From a virus: a stretch of DNA of 41,362 bases. The notes under the pieces are model-generated. The model ran no database searches, was not told where the DNA came from, and was given only the letters and a program-made list of their open reading frames with translations. The DNA lies in the IMG/VR virus record IMGVR_UViG_3300007909_000001, positions 1 through 41,362 of that record; one strand, written 5' to 3'. The first letter of the stretch is position 1. Each line of letters opens with the position of its first letter. The position numbers were made by a program, and so were the translations under genes. Below are positions 14,207-21,754 of the stretch, in pieces.

Positions 14207-14625
14207 TGGGAGTTGAAACGGTTGCGAAACGATTGAATAAACTTGAAATACGCAAAAAAAGACTTTGGATATTAGCTGAAATTAACAGGTTGGATGGATT
14301 GCGGTGTGGATTGTGCAACGATGAAATCGAGGGGAATTCATCGGGGAATAGAACCAATTGCCCTTGTCCTGCCGCTGTTGAAATACGAAAGATAGGGGAG
14401 AAATTAAATAAATTAGTTTCGAATCGGAAGAAGATAGAGAGCGAATTACCACCGAAGCCCGACGCTGAAGGTTTGACTGTTGATACGTTGACCATCGGAA
14501 TTTACAAGAAATTCAAAGCAAGCAAGATGACAGACACGCAAATCATGAAACAACTTTGTGTAGGAACTAAAAAGTTTCACAAGTGGAAACAAGAACATGG
14601 GTTGATGGTTGTTAGGGCGAAGTGA
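14206..14625 (+). CDS. Small zinc-site and HTH-like phage protein
   Basis: A 139-residue protein. The first half has a four-cysteine cluster (CGLCNDEI and CPCP, about residues 35-55) within charged helices. The C-terminal part (GIYKKFKASKMTDTQIMKQL and GTKKFHKWKQEHGL) looks like a helix-turn-helix of the kind found in resolvase or terminase-like DNA binders. It may be a DNA-binding regulator; no specific family name is certain. GGGGGAA lies upstream. Confidence 0.6.
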   Translation: MGVETVAKRLNKLEIRKKRLWILAEINRLDGLRCGLCNDEIEGNSSGNRTNCPCPAAVEIRKIGEKLNKLVSNRKKIESELPPKPDAEGLTVDTLTIGIYKKFKASKMTDTQIMKQLCVGTKKFHKWKQEHGLMVVRAK

Positions 14626-14632
14626 TTGAAGG

Positions 14633-15094
14633 GTGGCAGATGATTTAATGTACACATCAAAAATGATCCATCTTCGACCAGAGGATGAGCTGCAGGAAGT
14701 GATAAAAGGGCAGAAAACAATAACGACAACTAAGCTACAGAAATTATTAGAACCGCTGCTTGAAAAACTTTGGTGGCAGGAAGAAACGTTAAACAGAAAC
14801 GTGGTTTCCATTAGGGAATTAAGTCATAAAGTGAATAGATCAGCTCAAGAAGTAAGACGGAAAGACAAAGTGATTGAAAAACGTGTACAAGTATCTAGTT
14901 CTTGGGAAAGTCGGGCGCAAAGTGCGGAAGCGTTATTAAAGCAACGCGATGCTAATGCTCGAAGAAGTTCCGAAGCTTACAATATATTGGCGAAAGAAAA
15001 AAGGATATTAGAAGAGCAATTGAGCAGGGCTAAAAAAGTTATTGCTGGATTGGAAATGGATGCACGTATTGCAAAGTTAGGAGGAGGGCGTTGA
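14633..15094 (+). CDS. Hypothetical coiled-coil protein
   Basis: Up to 153 residues, mostly predicted coiled coil (about residues 40-145), rich in Glu, Lys, Arg and Gln. The GTG at 14633 gives the longest form. An ATG at 14648, with GGGTGG about eleven bases ahead, is an equally likely start. It has no catalytic motif and could be a scaffold or oligomeric accessory protein. Confidence 0.55.
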   Translation: MADDLMYTSKMIHLRPEDELQEVIKGQKTITTTKLQKLLEPLLEKLWWQEETLNRNVVSIRELSHKVNRSAQEVRRKDKVIEKRVQVSSSWESRAQSAEALLKQRDANARRSSEAYNILAKEKRILEEQLSRAKKVIAGLEMDARIAKLGGGR

Positions 15095-15095
15095 A

Positions 15096-15431
15096 TTGGA
15101 AAAACGTTACTACTATATTTCACTAGAAGACGAGACTATCGCTGAGGCTAATGGGATTTCATATCAGACTTTATATCAAAGAGTACACCAATACGGATGG
15201 GATGTTGACCGAGCGATTACACAACGGACAAGAGTTGAGGTTCCGTTTCATAGCGAATGGATTGAGGTTGCAAAGTCGAACGGTATAAAACTCAGTTTAT
15301 TCCGTCAAAGAGTCCGTAGGCATGGATGGGATGAAGAAGTTGCAGCAACTACTCCTATTGTATCGAAAGTGGAGGCAGCTAGGCGGGCAGGGGTAACGGC
15401 TCAACGTAAAAGGGAGGAAATGACATGTTAG
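15096..15431 (+). CDS. Protein with two HTH-like repeats
   Basis: A 111-residue protein made of two similar units: TIAEANGISYQTLYQRVHQY followed by GWDVDRAI, and IEVAKSNGIKLSLFRQRVRR followed by HGWDEEVA. A further short ARRAGVTAQRK follows. Each unit looks like a helix-turn-helix, as in small phage DNA-binding proteins. It uses a TTG start with GGAGGAGGGCG upstream. It probably binds DNA; the target is unknown. Confidence 0.65.
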   Translation: MEKRYYYISLEDETIAEANGISYQTLYQRVHQYGWDVDRAITQRTRVEVPFHSEWIEVAKSNGIKLSLFRQRVRRHGWDEEVAATTPIVSKVEAARRAGVTAQRKREEMTC

Positions 15432-15637
15432 GTCACATAAATAAGAACGCGATCCTCACACAAGTACTGGACAAGCTTATCCAACAAACCAATAAGGGTG
15501 TAGATAAATATGGCACTACTGTTAATCCGGCAGATTATTCAACTGTGGAATGGATTGACCACGCGATTGAGGAATCTATTGACCATATTGTTTATCTTAC
15601 TTGCTTGAAAACGAAGATTGTGGAGGGGAAGAAATGA
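15425..15637 (+). CDS. Small MazG/NTP-pyrophosphohydrolase-like protein
   Basis: A 70-residue helical protein resembling the short phage dATP/dGTP pyrophosphohydrolase-like class. It has GVDKYGTTVNPADYSTVEW, then EESIDHIVYL with the acidic ExxxD spacing that binds metal in all-alpha NTP pyrophosphatases. GGGAGGAAATGAC precedes the ATG. It overlaps the dUTPase gene by four bases, so the two may jointly adjust the nucleotide pool. It is shorter than full MazG, so activity is uncertain. Confidence 0.55.
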   Translation: MLGHINKNAILTQVLDKLIQQTNKGVDKYGTTVNPADYSTVEWIDHAIEESIDHIVYLTCLKTKIVEGKK

Positions 15638-16158
15638 ATCTAACTAAATTATTTGACATACAGAAGCTGCTAGATGCAGCAATCATCGAGAAAAAGGGAT
15701 TGGAAGGGCGTGACACGCTTCCCGAGAAGATTCTAGCATTACAGGTTGAGTTGGGTGAATGCGCGAATGAATGGCGCGGCTTTAAATTCTGGAGTAACAA
15801 TCAGAAACCGGCAATAAGAGTGAATAATCCGATTGAACACGGAAATCCACTACTGGAAGAATACGTCGATTGCCTACATTTCATCTTATCAATCGGGCTA
15901 GAAAGAAAAGAAACTACGATGACGACGCCTTACGACGAATCATGGATAACTAAAGCGAGTAACGTAACGGAACAGTTTAGCCAGTTATTCGATGAGATAA
16001 GTAATTTCTCCAGGTATAAAACGGTTAGCGATTATGCTTCTGTCCTTGATACGTTCATTGGTCTCGGTGAAATGCTCGGCTTCACATGGGAGGAAATAGA
16101 GTCTGCATACCTGGCAAAGAACGAAGTCAATCATTCAAGACAAAATAACGGTTACTAG
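15634..16158 (+). CDS. Dimeric dUTPase (all-alpha NTP-PPase)
   Basis: A 174-residue all-alpha dUTPase, converting dUTP to dUMP and pyrophosphate to keep uracil out of phage DNA. Metal-binding motifs are visible: ELGECANEWRGFKFW (ExxxE) and EEYVDCLHFILSIG (ExxxD). The ATG at 15634 is chosen for GGAGGGGAAGA directly upstream. Length and motif spacing fit the dUTPase_2 family. It sits in the small-gene run next to another candidate nucleotide hydrolase. Confidence 0.88.
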   Translation: MNLTKLFDIQKLLDAAIIEKKGLEGRDTLPEKILALQVELGECANEWRGFKFWSNNQKPAIRVNNPIEHGNPLLEEYVDCLHFILSIGLERKETTMTTPYDESWITKASNVTEQFSQLFDEISNFSRYKTVSDYASVLDTFIGLGEMLGFTWEEIESAYLAKNEVNHSRQNNGY

Positions 16159-16168
16159 GAGGAAATCC

Positions 16169-16315
16169 ATGACAACCACTAAAACAGAAAAGGTGTGCAT
16201 CGAATGTAAGGTTAAGTTAGGCAGGTATTGGGGAATGAATTTTTGCGAAGATTGTTTCCGTCAATTATTACGGGAGCATTTAGCGGAAGAGGACAGGAAG
16301 GCTGATAATGAATGA
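16169..16315 (+). CDS. Small zinc-finger protein
   Basis: A 48-residue protein with CIECKVKLG and CEDCF, a four-cysteine zinc ribbon, followed by an acidic helix. TAGGAGGAAATCC gives an ideal ribosome binding site for the ATG at 16169. It overlaps the next gene by four bases. The binding partner is unknown. Confidence 0.62.
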   Translation: MTTTKTEKVCIECKVKLGRYWGMNFCEDCFRQLLREHLAEEDRKADNE

Positions 16316-16443
16316 CCGTGGACGAGCGTGAGGAAATCATAGAGTGGTTGCTATTGTGGTCGATATGGAATCGTGAGGCGTTGGGGACGTTGAGTAATCG
16401 TAGGTTGCTTGAAGAGTATGACAAATATTTGAAGTTGGGGTGA
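16312..16443 (+). CDS. Small hypothetical protein
   Basis: A 43-residue protein starting MTVDEREEIIEWLLLWSIWN, amphipathic and Trp/Leu-rich. Its ATG overlaps the previous stop (ATGA). It is packed between two confident genes. No family is recognised. Confidence 0.5.
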   Translation: MTVDEREEIIEWLLLWSIWNREALGTLSNRRLLEEYDKYLKLG

Positions 16444-16447
16444 CGGT

Positions 16448-16873
16448 ATGAAAACACTAAACAAACACGATATCCAAAAGCTTGAAGAATACTGGTCCAA
16501 CTATAAACAGAACAAGCAGCAACTTAAATACCGCGAATGGGAGTTAATGAGCCGTAACTCTGACGACGAAAACACGGGTGGTGGCGCAAACTCTGTCCGT
16601 ACAATCTCTAAGCCGACCGAGCAGCTTGCAACACGATTGATAGAGGATAAGCTGTATCAGAATCTAAAGCAGATTACGCACGTTGTGGAGAGCCTATATC
16701 ATGAGTCCGAAGGAGACTTGAAGGTCATTGTGGACATGCGATATTGGGATGCTGAACGTAATTGTTATGAGTGGGAAGAAATTGCCGATCAGTTGAATAT
16801 GTCCAGGAGTAAAGTGTTGAGGTTGCGGAATGGGCTGTTGGATGATACTGCTGATTTGATTGGGTGGGTTTGA
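16448..16873 (+). CDS. RinA/ArpU-type late-gene transcription activator candidate
   Basis: A 141-residue protein resembling the sigma-factor-like late regulators (ArpU/RinA-type) of Gram-positive phages. The N-terminal half is charged and helical; the C-terminal half (YEWEEIADQLNMSRSKVLRL) is a helix-turn-helix like sigma region 4. It is the last regulatory gene before the packaging operon, the usual location. It would switch on late transcription at a promoter near 17130. The family match is by motif and position, not exact. Confidence 0.68.
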   Translation: MKTLNKHDIQKLEEYWSNYKQNKQQLKYREWELMSRNSDDENTGGGANSVRTISKPTEQLATRLIEDKLYQNLKQITHVVESLYHESEGDLKVIVDMRYWDAERNCYEWEEIADQLNMSRSKVLRLRNGLLDDTADLIGWV

Positions 16874-16962
16874 TGGAAGTCTGGACGTGGACATTTATTC
16901 TCGGACTCGCAATTGGTGTAATGCAGGGCGTTACCATTGGTAGATGGAGATGGAAGAAGTGA
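16873..16962 (+). CDS. Tiny membrane peptide
   Basis: A 29-residue peptide whose first 23 residues are mainly hydrophobic (WTWTFILGLAIGVMQGV), with a basic end RWRWKK. The ATG overlaps the stop of the activator gene (TGATG). The stop lies inside the left arm of the first dyad of the next region. Confidence 0.4.
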   Translation: MEVWTWTFILGLAIGVMQGVTIGRWRWKK

Positions 16963-17114
16963 ACTTGTTAACACCAAGGAAGTTCACTCTCATCTGTAGT
17001 AATCTGATAGAGTAGGTTTCTTAGATGGTGACCTACTCATTTCCCCTCTTTTACATCCGCATACACGGCACATAGTGAAAGCTATGTAGAACTGCGCTAA
17101 CGGGTATGCGGATG
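16958..17114. other. Row of strong dyads (structured RNA or late-control DNA)
   Basis: Three successive perfect inverted repeats: AGTGAACTT/AAGTTCACT (16958-16966, 16980-16988), GAGTAGGT/ACCTACTC (17010-17017, 17031-17038) and CATCCGCATAC/GTATGCGGATG (17054-17064, 17104-17114). The third encloses ACATAG/CTATGT (17070-17075, 17082-17087). Loop 1 contains CACCA (16972-16976) and loop 2 contains TGGTG (17026-17030), so the loops could pair. This may be a structured RNA, or binding sites for the late activator, because the right arm of the third dyad lies at the -35 position of a candidate promoter. It is not a tRNA: arm length and spacing do not fit. Confidence 0.6.
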
Positions 17115-17129
17115 ATTCTTTTAAACTAA

Positions 17130-17135
17130 TATACT
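17130..17135 (+). promoter_or_regulatory. Candidate activator-dependent late promoter (-10)
   Basis: TATACT is a good -10, but the -35 position (17107-17112) holds part of the dyad arm GTATGCGGATG instead of TTGACA. A -10 without a -35 behind an inverted repeat is expected for a promoter that needs a bound activator such as the protein encoded at 16448. Transcripts would start near 17142 and meet the terminator at 17154 at once. Confidence 0.35.
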
Positions 17136-17153
17136 TAATCCAATACAATCAAG

Positions 17154-17183
17154 GCTGCATCCAATCGGGTGTGGCTTTTTCTT
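17154..17183 (+). terminator. Rho-independent terminator before the late genes
   Basis: GCTGCATCC (17154-17162) and GGGTGTGGC (17167-17175) pair along 9 bp using three G-U wobbles, with a 4-base loop, followed by TTTTTCTT. It would end early/middle transcription, or a short leader from the candidate late promoter. Confidence 0.65.
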
Positions 17184-17297
17184 ATACATATGAAAGGTGG
17201 TGGTCAAACTGTTCGCTGTTCAATTAGATACAACGGAAAGGATTTGATCCATCATCTCGGTTGATTGTTCCGTCATGCAATCGTAAGGAGTGAAGCA

Positions 17298-17381
17298 ATG
17301 ATTACCACTGGCTTAATACTCACAGCATTCATAACGATTCCTCTACTACTACTCATAAGCAAGGTGAAGAAACATGGCTGA
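17298..17381 (+). CDS. Tiny membrane peptide ahead of the HNH gene
   Basis: A 27-residue peptide, MITTGLILTAFITIPLLLLI then SKVKKHG, one hydrophobic helix with a basic end. TAAGGAGTGAAGC is an excellent ribosome binding site. The stop overlaps the start of the HNH gene, which suggests translational coupling at the head of the late operon. Role unknown. Confidence 0.5.
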   Translation: MITTGLILTAFITIPLLLLISKVKKHG

Positions 17382-17706
17382 ATACAAAACAAAAGAACAA
17401 CAAAAGAAATTCTATAACACTAAATCTTGGAATGGTAAGAACGGATTACGAATGCAAGCATTGAAGAGAGATAATTTTGAATGTAAAATGTGTGCGGCTG
17501 AGGGAAAAGTTCATCTCGATTCCATTAAAGAAAAAGGTAAACGGAAATCAATTGAGTTAAACGTTCATCACATAAAAGAAATAGAACATCATCCGAATCT
17601 TGCGCTTGCGTTGTCGAATTTAATTACTATCTGCTTACAACATCACAACGAAATCCACGACAGATACAAGCCAAGCGAAACATTCGTAAGAGATGAAAGA
17701 TGGTAA
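17374..17706 (+). CDS. HNH endonuclease of the packaging module
   Basis: A 110-residue HNH protein with a zinc site (CKMC at residues 37-40, with Cys87 and nearby His) and the HNH core (LNVHHIKEIEHHP ... LSNLITICLQHHNEIH). HNH proteins placed directly upstream of terminase genes, as here, are known to work with the terminase in cutting cos-type phage DNA. It is therefore more likely a packaging factor than a homing enzyme. GGTGAAGAAAC precedes its ATG. Confidence 0.88.
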   Translation: MAEYKTKEQQKKFYNTKSWNGKNGLRMQALKRDNFECKMCAAEGKVHLDSIKEKGKRKSIELNVHHIKEIEHHPNLALALSNLITICLQHHNEIHDRYKPSETFVRDERW

Positions 17707-17865
17707 TTGTCGTTATAGTTAAAACAATTAAAACAATCTAAACAAACATTAATTCTCAAATACCCCCCATCTCTGAATTGTGTCTTTTAAATAAACAATA
17801 AAGACCGCTGGGGTGAAGAAAAAAGACATATATTGATTTATTCGCGTATAAATACTTGGAATTAA
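17707..17865. other. Candidate cos region
   Basis: This gene-free gap between the HNH gene and the small terminase is the usual place for cos. It contains three tandem 9-mers: TTAAAACAA (17719-17727), TTAAAACAA (17728-17736) and TCTAAACAA (17737-17745), candidate small-terminase binding sites. A C-run (CCCCCC, 17763-17768) and a G-run (GGGG, 17810-17813) flank an A/T-rich core. The exact cut position cannot be read from sequence alone. Confidence 0.45.
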
Positions 17866-17889
17866 ATGGAATTTAAAGGAGGGAGGAAA

Positions 17890-18219
17890 TTGAGTGGTGT
17901 AAACTTGGATGTTATTGATAATGTCGACAAGTCACGCGACCGAATCAAAAGAGGATTACTCAATCAATTATCAGCCGATGGCGTTGACGGTGAGCATTAC
18001 ACAGATATGATTGACAAGTATTTGACTATGTGGGATATGGCCCAGGCATTAGAAAAAGACTTTCGCGAAGAAGGCGTAAAAATCTTCTCCAATACTGGAT
18101 CTAAAATAAATCCTTCAGTACCTGAGTATGCAAGGACGAATAATCAAATGCTGCGGTTGCTTTCTGAATTAGGATTGAAGCCCGTAAGACAAGAGCCTGA
18201 AGATAATGAAGGATATTAA
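17890..18219 (+). CDS. Terminase small subunit (P27 family)
   Basis: The DNA-recognition subunit of the packaging motor, P27-like, 109 residues from the chosen start. It has helical segments (DKSRDRIKRGLLNQL, then HYTDMIDKYLTMWDMAQALE) and the family-typical tail VPEYARTNNQMLRLLSELGL. A TTG start at 17890 is preferred because AAAGGAGGGAGGAAA lies directly before it; the ATG at 17866 would place this site inside the gene. It overlaps the large subunit by 14 bases. Confidence 0.85.
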   Translation: MSGVNLDVIDNVDKSRDRIKRGLLNQLSADGVDGEHYTDMIDKYLTMWDMAQALEKDFREEGVKIFSNTGSKINPSVPEYARTNNQMLRLLSELGLKPVRQEPEDNEGY

Positions 18220-19831
18220 ACATAACAAGTACATCACAGAATATATACAAGCTGTCGAAAAAGGCGAAATCGTAGTTAATGAAGATGTTAGGAAACTGAT
18301 CTCTCTTGTGGAAGAAAAACTAGCGCGGGACGACGTAGTGATTGACGACGAAGCGGTTGACGATGCAATCGAATCTATCGAGAAGTATTTCCCGTTCAAA
18401 TTATTCAAGTGGCAGAAGTTTGTAACGGCTTGTATGTTCGGACTTTTCTTTGATGACGGTTCGCTAGTTTTTAATGAGTTCCTTCTATATATGGGACGAG
18501 GAGCAGGAAAGAATGCATTCCTCGCAGCACTTGCATTTCACTTTTCCGGCAAACAAGATATTCGGGGATACAATGTGGATATCGTGGCCACATCCGAAAA
18601 ACAAGCAAAGACTTCATTCAATGACTTGAAAGATGTATTAGAAGATCATTGGGATGTATTCAAGAAACACTTTAAGAAAACGATGGAAGTCATTCGTCAT
18701 TATAAAACTAAAGCAGAAGTAAGTTATTACACGAATAACGCAAAAACAAAAGATGGTTTCCGTCCTGGTGTAGTCGTATTCGATGAAATCCACGCCTATG
18801 AGACGGAAGACAATATAAAAGTATTTACATCCGGCCTTGGTAAAGTCCCACGTCCACGAAGAATCTATCTGACCACAGACGGAAATGTTCGTGATGGATT
18901 CTTGGATCAAATGAAAGAAGAAGCCGAACGCGTTTTGAATGGCGAACTTCCAAATTCGAGAATGTTCCCGTTTATGTGCAGACTCGATGATCCCGAAGAA
19001 TACCATGATTTCAGAATGTGGGAGAAAGCTAACCCATCCATTGAATACATGCCGGACTTGAAGCTAGAAATGAAGCTTGAATATGACCGCATGAAAGAAC
19101 GTCCATCTGCGCGTATTGAGTTCATGACTAAACGGATGAACATACCCTCTCAACTCTCACAGGATGGCGTAGCAGATTGGGACAAGATAGCGGCAACCAA
19201 TCAACCCTTTCCGGACTTTACGGGGGCTGAGTGCATCGGCGGTATTGACTATGCTGATACGCGGGACTTTGTTGGTGTCGGATTGTTATTCAAAAAGGAT
19301 GGCAAGCGATACTGGAAGAGTCACACGTTCATCAATCATCGTTCGCTGCAACTAACGAACTTTAGGATGGATATTGAATTAGCAATCGAGCAAGGGCTTG
19401 TCACTATCATCCACGAAGAAACAAATAAACCCGAAATAATAGCGACGTGGTTTTTGGAGCAATCTAAGCTGTATAACATTAAGAAGATTACAAGTGATAT
19501 GTACCGTATCAATCACTTACGAGAAGTATTTGAGGAATACGGCTTTACTCTCGATATTGCACGAAGCGGAACCAAGACGCATACCCAAATGCAACCAATC
19601 ATAGAAGAAATGTTTGCATACAAAAACATCGTATTCGGTAACGATATGATGATGCGGTGGTATGTCAATAATACGTATGCAAAGTATGACGGTAAAGGAA
19701 ATATCACATATGAAAAAATTGAGCCGAAGACGAGAAAGACTGACGGTTTTTTTGCATTCCTTCACGCTTTACAGTTTGATATGGAATTGAATGAAAGTAG
19801 TGAGTTTTTCCTTGATTCTATTAGGTTTTAA
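18206..19831 (+). CDS. Terminase large subunit
   Basis: A 541-residue packaging motor ATPase and nuclease of the HK97-like Terminase_1 family. The ATPase half shows LLYMGRGAGKNAFLAAL (Walker A) and VVFDEIHAYE (Walker B). The nuclease half shows GGIDYADTRDFVGVGLLF with its metal-binding aspartates. It has the usual length and order, and stands directly after TerS and before the portal. It pumps DNA through the portal and cuts it at cos. Confidence 0.95.
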   Translation: MKDIKHNKYITEYIQAVEKGEIVVNEDVRKLISLVEEKLARDDVVIDDEAVDDAIESIEKYFPFKLFKWQKFVTACMFGLFFDDGSLVFNEFLLYMGRGAGKNAFLAALAFHFSGKQDIRGYNVDIVATSEKQAKTSFNDLKDVLEDHWDVFKKHFKKTMEVIRHYKTKAEVSYYTNNAKTKDGFRPGVVVFDEIHAYETEDNIKVFTSGLGKVPRPRRIYLTTDGNVRDGFLDQMKEEAERVLNGELPNSRMFPFMCRLDDPEEYHDFRMWEKANPSIEYMPDLKLEMKLEYDRMKERPSARIEFMTKRMNIPSQLSQDGVADWDKIAATNQPFPDFTGAECIGGIDYADTRDFVGVGLLFKKDGKRYWKSHTFINHRSLQLTNFRMDIELAIEQGLVTIIHEETNKPEIIATWFLEQSKLYNIKKITSDMYRINHLREVFEEYGFTLDIARSGTKTHTQMQPIIEEMFAYKNIVFGNDMMMRWYVNNTYAKYDGKGNITYEKIEPKTRKTDGFFAFLHALQFDMELNESSEFFLDSIRF

Positions 19832-19847
19832 AAGGGGGTGATATAAA

Positions 19848-21002
19848 TTGGGATTTTTAGATGCAATCTTCAAACGTAATTCCGAACTAGGCTTCATGTT
19901 CGATGTCGAAATGTTTCAACAGACATCCAATCGGGTCCACATGAAACGATTAGCGATAGACACCTGTATTGCTTTTTTAGCAAGAACTATCAGTCAATCA
20001 GAATTCAGAGTAAAAAAAGGCAAGACATTTGAAAAAGATGAACTGTATTATCGATTGAATGTAAGACCTAGTAAAAATGTGACTGCCAGTACGTTTTGGC
20101 AAACATTTATCCACAAACTGGTCTACGACAACGAATGTTTAATTATCCAAGCGGATGATGGTGACTTATTAATTGCCGACGATTTTCAACATAACGAATA
20201 CGCCGTTTACGAAGATACGTTCACTAACGTTGTAGTGAAAGAATATGAGTTTAAACGTAGCTTCAAACAAAGCGATGTCATTCACCTGCGATACAGTAAC
20301 GAAAAACTAGCACCGATGATTGATGGATTGTTTGCTGACTATGGCGAGCTGTTCGGGAGGGTGTTATCTGCTCAGAAACGGAAGAATCAGATCCGTGGAA
20401 CTGTGGATATGGATTTGATTAACGCTAAAACACAAGAGCAACAGACTCAATTGCAAGCGTTTATTGACAATATGTACAAAGCTATCGATAGCAAAGATGT
20501 CGCTATTATTCCACAACAAAAAGGGTTCGAATATAAAGAACTGTCCGCTAACGGTCAAGCCGGTCAGAGTGTGGACGAGTTAAACAAAGTGTCCGATGGT
20601 TTTTTAAATCAAGTAGCCATGGTTATGGGCATTCCAATAAGCTTGCTTCGTGGGGATATGGCTGACGTAGAGAAGCAGACGAAGAACTATATGTTTTTCA
20701 CTGTCTCACCTATTTTAAAGAAAATCAAAGACGAAGCGGATGTTAAGTTTTTCACGGAGAAAGAATACCTCGACGGGAATTATATTGACATTCGAAAACC
20801 TTCTTATCGTGATATATTCGATCTTTCGACTGCTGTTGATAAATTGAGAGCATCGGGGATTATGAACGGGAATGAGATTCGGACTGAACTGGGGCTAGAA
20901 ACTGTGGATGATGATATTATGACGAAATTCTTTATTACAAAGAACTATCAAGAAAGTTCTGAAGCACTTAAAGGAGGTGAAAATAGTGACAGTGAAACGT
21001 AA
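19848..21002 (+). CDS. HK97-type portal protein
   Basis: A 384-residue portal subunit, forming the ring through which DNA enters the head. Typical segments are IAFLARTISQSEFRVKKGK, YYRLNVRPSKNVTASTFWQT and VAMVMGIPISLLRG. It uses a TTG start with AAGGGGGTGATATAAA upstream. The last bases overlap the protease gene, as in many HK97-like head operons. Confidence 0.92.
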   Translation: MGFLDAIFKRNSELGFMFDVEMFQQTSNRVHMKRLAIDTCIAFLARTISQSEFRVKKGKTFEKDELYYRLNVRPSKNVTASTFWQTFIHKLVYDNECLIIQADDGDLLIADDFQHNEYAVYEDTFTNVVVKEYEFKRSFKQSDVIHLRYSNEKLAPMIDGLFADYGELFGRVLSAQKRKNQIRGTVDMDLINAKTQEQQTQLQAFIDNMYKAIDSKDVAIIPQQKGFEYKELSANGQAGQSVDELNKVSDGFLNQVAMVMGIPISLLRGDMADVEKQTKNYMFFTVSPILKKIKDEADVKFFTEKEYLDGNYIDIRKPSYRDIFDLSTAVDKLRASGIMNGNEIRTELGLETVDDDIMTKFFITKNYQESSEALKGGENSDSET

Positions 21003-21729
21003 ATTCGGCTTCAAAAATCAACAATATAATAAAGACTTATCAAGTATCCCTCATAATTTCTCAGCCGATCATGATGACGAAAAAGGCGTGACGGAACTAA
21101 CGATTTACGGTGATATTGGGGAATCATGGTTTTGGGATTCGACATCAGCGATAGATGTAGATAACGCATTGAAGAACGCAGGCGACAATGATTTAGTTGT
21201 TCGATTAAATAGCCCTGGAGGATCAGCATTTGACGGTATTGCGATATACAACAGATTAAATGACCATAAAGGTAAAGTAACTGTCCATGTAGATGGATGG
21301 GCCTGTTCTGCAGCTTCCGTAATTGCTATGGCGGCAGATGAACTAATCATGGGAGCCGGTTCCATGTTGATGATTCACGAAGCAAGTACGATTGTTTGGG
21401 GTAATAAAGGCGACTTTAGAAAAGAAGCCGAATTACTTGAAAAACTAGAGGATGGAATCATTGACATTTACATGACAAAAGCCAATATTACTCGTGACGA
21501 AATTCGTGATATGGTCAATGCGGAAACGTGGTTTAGTGCGAACGACGCTTTAACAATAGGCTTTGCTACTTCTGCTGCTGCTGCAACAACAACTGTGGAA
21601 GACGACAAAGAAGTTTCTCAATTAAAAGTACAAATGTTAGCTATGCAAAGTGAATTAGATCAATTGAAAAACATAGAACCGGAAAAGCCAGCGCCTGTTA
21701 AACAAAACAGAGCATCTAGGCTTTTTTAA
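20986..21729 (+). CDS. ClpP-type prohead protease
   Basis: A 247-residue serine protease of the ClpP/S14 class that processes the prohead. VRLNSPGGSAFDGIAIYNRL is the substrate-side loop, GWACSAASVIAMAA holds the nucleophilic serine (about residue 108) and MLMIHEAS the histidine (about 131). A glutamine/leucine-rich helical tail may act as scaffold. The GTG at 20986 is chosen for AAAGGAGGTGAAAATA. It precedes the capsid gene, as expected. Confidence 0.92.
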   Translation: MTVKRKFGFKNQQYNKDLSSIPHNFSADHDDEKGVTELTIYGDIGESWFWDSTSAIDVDNALKNAGDNDLVVRLNSPGGSAFDGIAIYNRLNDHKGKVTVHVDGWACSAASVIAMAADELIMGAGSMLMIHEASTIVWGNKGDFRKEAELLEKLEDGIIDIYMTKANITRDEIRDMVNAETWFSANDALTIGFATSAAAATTTVEDDKEVSQLKVQMLAMQSELDQLKNIEPEKPAPVKQNRASRLF

Positions 21730-21754
21730 ATACAAAAAATGGAGGAATTAAACA

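Noticed and set aside
17054-17114. tRNA-like structure
   Set aside because: The outer stem is 11 bp and the element is 61 nt; there is no anticodon arm or T-arm consensus, so it is not a tRNA. No tRNA was found elsewhere by reading.
17190-17264. 24-codon frame (MKGGGQTVRCSIRYNGKDL...)
   Set aside because: It has no ribosome binding site. The RYNGK segment looks slightly like small head-module proteins, but this is too little to call even a remnant.
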